Below are positions 58,263 through 64,000 of a DNA stretch of 64,000 nt, piece by piece; position 1 is the stretch's first letter; every line of letters begins with the position of its first letter. The translations under genes were made by a program, and so were the position numbers. Below the pieces are notes generated by a model. That model was not told where the DNA came from, ran no database searches, and was given only the letters and a program-made list of their open reading frames with translations. This stretch comes from CG2-30-58-95 sp964618215 (lineage in GTDB: Bacteria; Chloroflexota; Anaerolineae; Anaerolineales; Villigracilaceae). Location: NCBI GenBank assembly GCA_964618215.1, contig CAZTZE010000016.1, forward strand, positions 1 to 64,000, written 5' to 3'.

Positions 58263-59432
58263 TTACTTCCCAGTCGCATACAGCTCACCAAAAAAAGCAT
58301 AGACTAGGAATCTCTTCTCATACTCGACAGCTTTTTTATCTGCCAGGTGCTCCTTTAACAGTAAGATAAAGGGAAACCACTCGCCTTTGTATTGCGGATC
58401 TTTCATCAGGGTATTCATCTTTTCCCGTAGTTGACCCAGGCGCGCCCGGGTGAACAGTTTTGTTATAAAGGCATGCAACTGTTCGACGAGAGTTTTTGCT
58501 TTATCGTCTGGGAATTTCCATGCGGACGAGTCGGCTGCCAGCATTGCATTACCACTGTCAAAGCCGCTCACCTTTGCAATTATCTCTATGCCTGCCTCCA
58601 GTTCCTCCGGCGAGTATATTCCAAGATATAAATCTCCTGCGAGGATGGACTCCATTCCTTTTTTCCATACCTTGTCGGCTTCGTTTTCCAGGTATTCACG
58701 CAACCCGGTCGTCTTCTTTAGCATATTTCTTATCTTCTTGACCAGGCCTGGTTTTTTTAGCTTATCGGTGATGGATGTGTCCTCGCCATCGAGGACATCC
58801 GGCTCGATCATATCTATGGACGCTTCAATCAGTTCAAAACCGACTCGCAGGCTGCGTTGATAGATGGCTTGTACCAGACCTATCATCGGCCAGCTTTTCC
58901 GGCTCTTGTCTTCCCTCAAGTAGGATTGCAAGGCTGCGACTTTGGCTGTTTCTTTTTTCTTGCCAGATTGCTTCAAACGCAGGCGCAGATCATTCAACCG
59001 CTTGAGAATATCTTCGCATAACTCCGCCGTCAGTAGTTGTTGCAGGCTTTTTTCGAGCATATCCTGTCTGATATCTTCTCGTTCTTCTTCGGGGAGACGC
59101 GCTAATTTTTCGGGAGAAATCCCTATTTCCTTGGCCACTTTTCCATAAGTGTCGGTGCTCAAGAACGGAGAGATCAAGATTCCTTCCAATTCCGGCTCGT
59201 TTGCCAGATCCTCACTGATAATGACCGGCTTCATTAATTCTTCCAGGCTTTGCCTGGAGGTTGCGGAAGGAATGCCAAGCGGGGAAAAAAGAGGCAGCAT
59301 ATCTTCGAGCACTTCATCATGAGCCTGCTCAGATTGCTGCTGCAATGCTTTTCCCTTACGTTTCAATGTATCTTGATGTTTTTGTCGGCGTTCTTTCTGT
59401 TGCTTCTTGACCTTTTTTCTGCTTTGACTCAT
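58263..59432 (-). CDS. Helical protein of unknown function with basic coiled-coil N-terminus
   Basis: 389 residues. The first 35 are strongly basic and predicted coiled coil (SQSRKKVKKQQKERRQKHQDTLKRKGKALQQQ), suggesting nucleic-acid or ribosome binding. The rest is largely helical (EKLARLPEEEREDIRQDMLEKSLQQLL; LNDLRLRLKQSGKKKETAKVAALQSYL). No catalytic motif or TM. AAGAGGA precedes the ATG. The acyltransferase gene starts 9 nt from its end in the reverse order of the strand (its stop is at 59442), so the two may be cotranscribed from the acyltransferase promoter. I do not recognise a family. Confidence 0.8.
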   Translation of the reverse strand: MSQSRKKVKKQQKERRQKHQDTLKRKGKALQQQSEQAHDEVLEDMLPLFSPLGIPSATSRQSLEELMKPVIISEDLANEPELEGILISPFLSTDTYGKVAKEIGISPEKLARLPEEEREDIRQDMLEKSLQQLLTAELCEDILKRLNDLRLRLKQSGKKKETAKVAALQSYLREDKSRKSWPMIGLVQAIYQRSLRVGFELIEASIDMIEPDVLDGEDTSITDKLKKPGLVKKIRNMLKKTTGLREYLENEADKVWKKGMESILAGDLYLGIYSPEELEAGIEIIAKVSGFDSGNAMLAADSSAWKFPDDKAKTLVEQLHAFITKLFTRARLGQLREKMNTLMKDPQYKGEWFPFILLLKEHLADKKAVEYEKRFLVYAFFGELYATGK

Positions 59433-59441
59433 TTTTCCTCT

Positions 59442-60335
59442 TTATCCTTCCACGCTTAAAGTCCAGCGCATATGGTCATTCAACAATGCCTTGGCGCGCA
59501 TGATAATGACTGACAGCACCCGCTCGCAGCCGCTTTCACGTTGCAGCTCCTCGACGCTGATCGGTGGGGCAAATCCCAGGCGCGGCGACAGGTAAAGGCT
59601 GCCGGGAAAGAAGAGTTGCTGGAGCACCTGCCCGAACTCAGCCAGGCGGCGCTTGTCCAGACTCTTGCGCCGCAGCCAGGTGATCGGGCTGCGCGCCCAT
59701 TTGGTGGCTACGGCATGGCTGACGATGGTCAGCAGCAGCCTCGTTTCAGGTACAAAACGCAGGAACAGGTCAATGCTCTGCGACCACAAGTCAATGTGCG
59801 TGGCCGCCTCCGTCGAGACGGCCGGATCGGGGTCAATGTGGCCGGAGCCAAAGAGCATCAGTGCACCGCCCTGCTGCAAGTGGCGGATGGCCGCCCGCAC
59901 AATGTTCATGCGTTGGTTAATGTCTTGGGTCAGTGAAAGGAAATGTTCACGCGCTCGCGGCAGGCCGCGCAGGAAGGGGATATCTCCGGTGATGATCTTT
60001 AAGTCATCGCGCCCCAGGCGTGAAGCGATCAGCAGTGAGTCGTATGTTCCCGGATGATTAGAGACGACCAGCAGCGGACCCTCTGGCGGAACCTGTTCTG
60101 CGCCGCGCTCGGTCACTTCTCGAACGAAGCCAGGCAGGATCCATTCCGCGGCGCGCGAGAATCCGAATTTTTCCACCTGCCGGTCAAAGCCAATCCCCAG
60201 TGTAGCCAATCTCTCGGTGGCCTTGCAGAATAGCGGCGCGATCGCATCCCTCATTCGCTCGGTCTTGGGCAGACCCAGGGCGTTGAGGATTTCATAAATG
60301 AGTGAATCACTCAGGGCTTTGATATCTGCGTCCAT
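59442..60335 (-). CDS. PlsC-like acyltransferase
   Basis: 297 residues. The glycerol-phosphate acyltransferase motifs are present in order: VVSNHPGTYDSLL (HxxxxD block 1), LKIITGDIPFLRGLPRAREHFLSL (block 2), HLQQGGALMLFGSGHIDPD (block 3) and PETRLLLTIVSHAVA (block 4). It probably acylates lysophosphatidate or a related lipid at the membrane; one amphipathic segment but no clear TM. AGGAAC lies before the ATG. The N-terminal 90 residues (DIKALSDSLIYEILNALGLPKTE...) are an extra helical domain. Confidence 0.88.
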   Translation of the reverse strand: MDADIKALSDSLIYEILNALGLPKTERMRDAIAPLFCKATERLATLGIGFDRQVEKFGFSRAAEWILPGFVREVTERGAEQVPPEGPLLVVSNHPGTYDSLLIASRLGRDDLKIITGDIPFLRGLPRAREHFLSLTQDINQRMNIVRAAIRHLQQGGALMLFGSGHIDPDPAVSTEAATHIDLWSQSIDLFLRFVPETRLLLTIVSHAVATKWARSPITWLRRKSLDKRRLAEFGQVLQQLFFPGSLYLSPRLGFAPPISVEELQRESGCERVLSVIIMRAKALLNDHMRWTLSVEG

Positions 60336-60412
60336 TTTAGTTCCTGCCTTAAGTTTAACACAGGATGTGTCTTTTCAGCCGACTTCGCCCAAGGCGTGAG
60401 CCATAATTTTGG

Positions 60413-60418
60413 TAGAAT
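60413..60418 (+). promoter_or_regulatory. -10 box of leaderless promoter (AlkZ-related gene)
   Basis: TAGAAT exactly 6 nt before the ATG at 60425. No Shine-Dalgarno. Confidence 0.65.
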
Positions 60419-60424
60419 TATCCC

Positions 60425-61282
60425 ATGCCTACGCTCAACCCGGAACGACTCAAAGCGCATTGTGCGCGGACCTTCCGCCTGCTCGCCGCGACCCGCGTCC
60501 AATCCCCGCCCCAGGCGCTGGACTTCGTCAACGAGCGCGGTTTCATCTTCTTCTGGCCGGTAAAAGGCATCCCGCTGCCCAATTTGTGGACGGCCGTGGC
60601 TGGCGACCGGCCTGTGCCGGACGAGCACGACGACCCCGGCCACGTCACCTGGCGCTGGAAGGATGATTCACTCGACAAGCGCGTCTGGTATTACGGCAAA
60701 ATCCTGCGCCGCAAAGCGACCTTTATCTCGCTGGAGGTCGCGCCGTATTTCTATGCCCTCTCCGAGAATTATGGCTCCCTCGAAGAAGATTATCTGGTTG
60801 CCTACCAGGAAGGCCGCCTGACGCAAGCGGCCAAACAAATCTACGAAGCCCTGCTCGACAACGGCGCGCTGGACACCATTTCGTTGCGAAAAGCCGCACG
60901 GCTGGTCAACGCCAAAGAGTCCGAGTTCAACCGGGCGATGGAAGATCTGCAGAAGGATTTCAAAATCCTGCCGGTGGGAATTGCCGAAGCCGGGGCGTGG
61001 CGCTATGCCTATCGCTATGATATTACCGCCCGTCACATGCCGGAATTGCCGGAGAAAGCCCGTTCGATTGGCGAAGCCGAAGCTCGGCAGAAACTGGTGG
61101 AATTGTATTTCGCTTCCGTCGGCGCGGCACAAATGCGGGATGTGATCAAACTCTTCGGCTGGCCGCCCGAACTTTCTGCGCGCACGGTGGGGAGGCTGGT
61201 GCAGGCTGGCGCGATAGTTGACAGCGTGGCGCATCCAACCTTCAAGGGCGAGTGGGTGGCACTGAAGGAATTGGCGGGTTGA
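60425..61282 (+). CDS. AlkZ-related winged-helix protein
   Basis: 285 residues of tandem winged-helix type: FVNERGFIFFWPVKGIPLPNLWTAVAGDRPVPDEHDDPGHVTWRWKDD, then VWYYGKILRRKATFISLEVAPYFYALSENYG, and TISLRKAARLVNAKESEFNRAMEDLQKDFKILPVGIAEAGAWRYAYRYD. This is the AlkZ/YcaQ-like superfamily; AlkZ proper unhooks DNA crosslinks, but the QxQ catalytic motif of AlkZ is not evident here, so DNA glycosylase activity is uncertain. Predicted leaderless (TAGAAT 6 nt upstream). Confidence 0.82.
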   Translation: MPTLNPERLKAHCARTFRLLAATRVQSPPQALDFVNERGFIFFWPVKGIPLPNLWTAVAGDRPVPDEHDDPGHVTWRWKDDSLDKRVWYYGKILRRKATFISLEVAPYFYALSENYGSLEEDYLVAYQEGRLTQAAKQIYEALLDNGALDTISLRKAARLVNAKESEFNRAMEDLQKDFKILPVGIAEAGAWRYAYRYDITARHMPELPEKARSIGEAEARQKLVELYFASVGAAQMRDVIKLFGWPPELSARTVGRLVQAGAIVDSVAHPTFKGEWVALKELAG

Positions 61283-61313
61283 TTGCAGGGCAGTCTGCCG
61301 CAATTTTCAGTTG

Positions 61314-61319
61314 TATAAT
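61314..61319 (+). promoter_or_regulatory. -10 box of leaderless promoter (77-residue protein)
   Basis: TATAAT exactly 6 nt before the ATG at 61326. No Shine-Dalgarno. Confidence 0.7.
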
Positions 61320-61325
61320 TGATCC

Positions 61326-61559
61326 ATGAAGATTAACACAATCGAAATGACCCGCACAATCCGCGATAAACATGCCCAACGTTTGGGGGGCAAGTCCCAC
61401 GCGGAGCGGATTGCCTTCTATCGTGAACGTGCAAAAAAGATGGAGAAGAAAATCCAGGTTTTGCTTTCGAGATTTGCTGTTGCTGAGAGTAAGGGCGAAT
61501 ACAACATTGCCAGCAAACTTATTCACGATAAGTGTAAGAGCTATAAGAAATCGAAGTAA
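61326..61559 (+). CDS. Small basic helical protein
   Basis: 77 residues: MKINTIEMTRTIRDKHAQRL, GGKSHAERIAFYRERAKKME, then AVAESKGEYNIASKLIHDKC and a Lys-rich end. The opening (TIEMTRxIRDxHxxxLxGKSxxERIAFYRE) matches small antitoxin-like or toxin-antitoxin-associated proteins common in cyanobacteria and Chloroflexi, but no toxin gene is adjacent. Starts leaderless. The LLM oxidoreductase gene begins 7 nt after its stop. Confidence 0.8.
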   Translation: MKINTIEMTRTIRDKHAQRLGGKSHAERIAFYRERAKKMEKKIQVLLSRFAVAESKGEYNIASKLIHDKCKSYKKSK

Positions 61560-61566
61560 CCATAAT

Positions 61567-62478
61567 ATGGACATTGCCATCATGATCGAAAGCCAGAACG
61601 GCCTGACCTGGCCGCGCTGGCAAAATATTGCCGCGGCGGTGGAAGACCTTGGCTTTGCCGGTCTCTACCGCTCGGACCATTTCACCAATGCCAATCCCCC
61701 GGATACAGAATCGCTTGAATTGTGGACATCTTTGACCTGGCTGGCAGCGCACACGAAGCGCATCGAATTCGGTCCGCTGGTTTCGCCAGTTTCCTTCCGC
61801 CACCCGGCGCTGACGGCGCGCATGGCTGCTGCCGTAGACGACCTTTCCGGCGGACGGCTGACGCTCGGTCTCGGGGCGGGCTGGCAGGAACGCGAGCATA
61901 GTCTGTTTGGCTTTGATTTGCTGGATTTGAAATCGCGTTTTAACCGTTTTGAAGAAGGGCTGGAAGTCATCACCCGCCTGCTGAAAAGCGACGCACCGGT
62001 CACTTTTGATGGCAAATATTTCCAACTGCGCGAAGCGACTCTCCTGCCGCGCCCCGTCCGCCCCGGCGGACCGCGCATCCTGGTTGGCGGCAACGGCGAA
62101 AAGCGAACAATGTCGCTGGTGGCGAAATACGCTGACGAGTGGAATGCTGTCTTCCTCCCGCCGCAAGAGTTCGCTCGCCTGAACATCCGCCTGGACGAGT
62201 TGTTGAAGGCCGCTGGGCGCGAGCCGAGGTCCGTGCGTCGCTCGATGATGACCGGTCTGCGCTTCGGACGAACGCGCAAAGAACTGGATGCGCGGTTATC
62301 TGCACGCAATCAAACCGCCGAAGAACTACGTAAACGCGGCGTTGTTGTCGGGGTGGGGGAGGAAGTGGTTGAACAACTCAAGGGATTGCAGGAAGCCGGT
62401 CTCCAGCGCGTCATGCTCCAGTGGCTGGACCTGGATGATTTGGACGGTCTGGAAGCGCTGGCGAAGGCGGTGCTATAA
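61567..62478 (+). CDS. LLM-class (luciferase-like, F420-type) oxidoreductase
   Basis: 303 residues from the ATG at 61567. TIM-barrel luciferase-like monooxygenase fold: IAIMIESQNGLTWPRWQNIAAAVEDLGFAGLYRSDHFTNAN, LTWLAAHTKRIEFGPLVSPVSFRHPALTARMAAAVDDLSGGRLTLGLGAGWQERE, FDGKYFQLREATLLPRPVRPGGPRILVGGNGEKRTMSLVAKYADEWNA. The GRLxLGLGAGW motif and PRP(V/I)xPGGPxILVGG are those of F420-dependent members, which suggests that the host makes F420; an FMN-using enzyme cannot be excluded. Substrate unknown. Confidence 0.92.
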   Translation: MDIAIMIESQNGLTWPRWQNIAAAVEDLGFAGLYRSDHFTNANPPDTESLELWTSLTWLAAHTKRIEFGPLVSPVSFRHPALTARMAAAVDDLSGGRLTLGLGAGWQEREHSLFGFDLLDLKSRFNRFEEGLEVITRLLKSDAPVTFDGKYFQLREATLLPRPVRPGGPRILVGGNGEKRTMSLVAKYADEWNAVFLPPQEFARLNIRLDELLKAAGREPRSVRRSMMTGLRFGRTRKELDARLSARNQTAEELRKRGVVVGVGEEVVEQLKGLQEAGLQRVMLQWLDLDDLDGLEALAKAVL

Positions 62479-62748
62479 GCATTGTCTCTTGCTCGGCGTG
62501 GGACTCCCGTCCCCGTCGAGTGTGACCGGAGGTCTCATTGCTCTGGCGCATGAGACCTCCGGTCGGCATTGTGTCATGGTCAGGAGACCTCGACACAGCA
62601 GTCGCGATGCGGGCTGGCGCCCACACCCTCATAGAGGAAAACAGGGCGGCTTGCCGCGTAGGGCGGGCTGTCAGCCCTCCGGCACGGACAGGCTAACAGC
62701 CTGTCCCACAAATCTATTTTCAAGGCAGGGTAGGGGGATCGTAAAAGG
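62479..62748. other. Intergenic region with inverted repeats
   Basis: No gene. A perfect 15-bp inverted repeat (GACCGGAGGTCTCAT at 62524-62538, ATGAGACCTCCGGTC at 62550-62564) and a GGGCGGGCTGTCAGCCCTCC-type hairpin (62660-62700) followed by GACAGGCTAACAGCCTGTCC. These lie between convergent genes and may act as terminators. Confidence 0.65.
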
Positions 62749-63999
62749 CTACGGTGTCACCTCGAACGGCAGCACAGCGACTATCTTGCCATCTACCTCA
62801 ACCCGGCATTCGTATTTCCCGGGCTGGAAGGCAGCCAGGCCGAATTCACCATCCTCGGTTATCAGAGCATATTCGACGAGCACGTATTCGCTCTTGTCTG
62901 TGTCAAAGATGCCGATGACAAACGGCGGTATCGTGCCGTCGGCAGGTTCAGCCAGCAAGTAGACGCCTTGGCGGGAGGTGAATTGCTCGGCCGGGGTCAC
63001 CTCGCCGGCGGTCCATTTGCCCAATCCGAGGTGCTTGAAGTATTGTGAGGCAGCGCTCAAGTCCTGCTGATCTGAAAGCGTGACAGTCGGCAAAGGAAAG
63101 GCTGTTTCCGGAATGCGGCTTTCCACCATCTTTGCCAGGTTTATGGCAAACTCGGAGGTAATACGGTCGGGCGCGCCGCTTAATTCTAGTTCCACATAGA
63201 CGGGACCTTTGATGAACTGTACCAAAACCTGTTGCTCATCCTGTTGCATGCTCTGAAGGACCGTGGAAGCGATGCCAATGGTTGGCGCCTCCACGGCTGT
63301 CCATCCCGTTATTGTAAAGAAGAGTTCATTGGCATCCTCAGCAGAGAGCGGCTGGTTGTGAATTTCCATGCGCTGAATGATCCACGAGCCAGCGAAGATC
63401 GTTTTGACCCTGAAAACATCACCTAGCCATACTGTAACGGTTTCCTGCTCGTACCCGGGCAGGTCTGCCGTGGTCAGCAGTCCCGGGATCTGCGGTGTTT
63501 GAACCGTGGGCGGCTCAGGAGTGGGGGTCTCGGTCGGTTCTGGGGTTTCGGTGGGAGTTTCAGTGGCTTCAAGTACTTCGTAGAAACCGGCGTCCCAGTC
63601 CAGGTTCTCGACTGTCGGGTCAACTGTGAAGACCGCCGTCTGGCCGTTGCGTGGGTCGGCGTCGCTGTCTTTATCATCGTCTGTGGCGTCCATCGGGCTG
63701 AAGCGGTAATCGGCTGGTGGGTCAAACACCAGGTAATAGTCCCCGGCCGGCACATCGGCGAAAGCATAATAACCGGTCGGGTCGCTCTTGGTCTGGGCGA
63801 CTTGCTCGCCTGTGCTGCTGTACAGAGTGATGGCCACGTTGCCCAGGCCCTCTTCGCCGGGGTCTTGGACGCCGTTGTTGTTCACGTCCCGCCAGGTGAA
63901 ATCCCCCAGGATCGGCTCACCGACAGCGGCTGGGGCGCAGGCAGCCAGCAACAGGGTCAAAAGGCAAAAGATATGGAAAACTTTAATTTGACGTTTCAT
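62749..63999 (-). CDS. Lipoprotein with SdrD B-like domain
   Basis: 416 residues; start at 63999, 1 nt from the window edge, so a longer N-terminus cannot be excluded, but the signal peptide begins here (MKRQIKVFHIFCLLTLLLAAC, lipobox LLAAC). An SdrD_B/Cna-B-like domain follows (about 30-140: LGDFTWRDVNNNGVQDPGEEGLGNVAITLYSSTGEQVAQTKSDPTGYYAFADVPAGDYYL), with a Ca-binding DVNNNGVQDPGE loop. Then a Thr/Pro/Glu linker (EATETPTETPEPTETPTPEP) and a C-terminal domain of unknown family (about 190-416). A surface-exposed structural or binding role is likely. Confidence 0.88.
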   Translation of the reverse strand: MKRQIKVFHIFCLLTLLLAACAPAAVGEPILGDFTWRDVNNNGVQDPGEEGLGNVAITLYSSTGEQVAQTKSDPTGYYAFADVPAGDYYLVFDPPADYRFSPMDATDDDKDSDADPRNGQTAVFTVDPTVENLDWDAGFYEVLEATETPTETPEPTETPTPEPPTVQTPQIPGLLTTADLPGYEQETVTVWLGDVFRVKTIFAGSWIIQRMEIHNQPLSAEDANELFFTITGWTAVEAPTIGIASTVLQSMQQDEQQVLVQFIKGPVYVELELSGAPDRITSEFAINLAKMVESRIPETAFPLPTVTLSDQQDLSAASQYFKHLGLGKWTAGEVTPAEQFTSRQGVYLLAEPADGTIPPFVIGIFDTDKSEYVLVEYALITEDGEFGLAAFQPGKYECRVEVDGKIVAVLPFEVTP

Positions 64000-64000
64000 T

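Overview
The window looks like chromosomal DNA of a Chloroflexota (Anaerolineae-like) bacterium, probably from a metagenome assembly. The evidence is indirect: many secreted lipoproteins with Thr/Pro-rich linkers, a split radical-SAM/DUF2344 pair, Chloroflexi-style short filler repeats between and even inside genes, and LexA-type GAAC-N4-GTTC operators. No rRNA gene or other direct taxonomic marker is present. Two tRNA genes (Arg-CCG, Pro-CGG) and housekeeping genes (serS, ligA, nadD, selD, rho, birA, gyrA) show that most of it is core chromosome.

Layout. 1-5.8 kb: a secretion module on the minus strand. It holds two related small secreted proteins, a SipW/eukaryotic-type signal peptidase I fused to a DUF5305-like ectodomain, and an RTX-like Ca-binding protein. 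A cyclic-di-GMP-I riboswitch controls one of the small secreted proteins. 5.8-9.4 kb: duplicated SH3 lipoproteins, a DUF1566 lipoprotein and a recombination scar. 9.4-16.3 kb: a MacAB-like exporter, a lipoprotein and a two-component system. 16.3-25.9 kb: tRNA-Arg, IS debris, a PrsW-like protease, the radical-SAM/DUF2344 pair, HicBA, small membrane proteins, serS, an AAA ATPase and a sugar transferase. 25.9-30.9 kb: a second two-component system, then a membrane protein plus lytic transglycosylase behind a consensus promoter containing LexA-like boxes, divergent from a creatininase-like gene. 30.85-32.3 kb: a foreign-looking Cys-rich ORF with no start of its own. 33-45.5 kb: ligA, phosphate and iron transport, a GNAT enzyme, an MFS transporter, nadD, an SPFH protein and a selenocysteine-containing selD. 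45.6-54.3 kb: deaminase, a His-tailed DMT exporter, CorC, GGT, rho, LysM/M23 peptidase and birA. 54.4-64 kb: gyrA, tRNA-Pro, YgjP-like metalloprotease, PlsC-like acyltransferase, AlkZ-related protein, LLM oxidoreductase and an SdrD_B lipoprotein.

How parts work together. The first 5.8 kb is the strongest candidate for a little-described system: a dedicated signal peptidase with its likely substrates, under c-di-GMP control, suggesting a regulated extracellular fibre or matrix. Three themes cut across the window. First, six genes have a -10 box 6-7 nt before the start codon, which predicts leaderless mRNAs. Second, selD reads through an in-frame UGA followed by a SECIS-like hairpin, so the organism should make selenoproteins. 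Third, short interspersed repeats have inserted in frame into coding sequences, giving the same RVGAAH peptide in three unrelated proteins. Several hairpin elements also look like MITEs, one with an exact 8-bp target duplication.

All calls come from reading the sequence and recognising motifs. No database or folding program was run.
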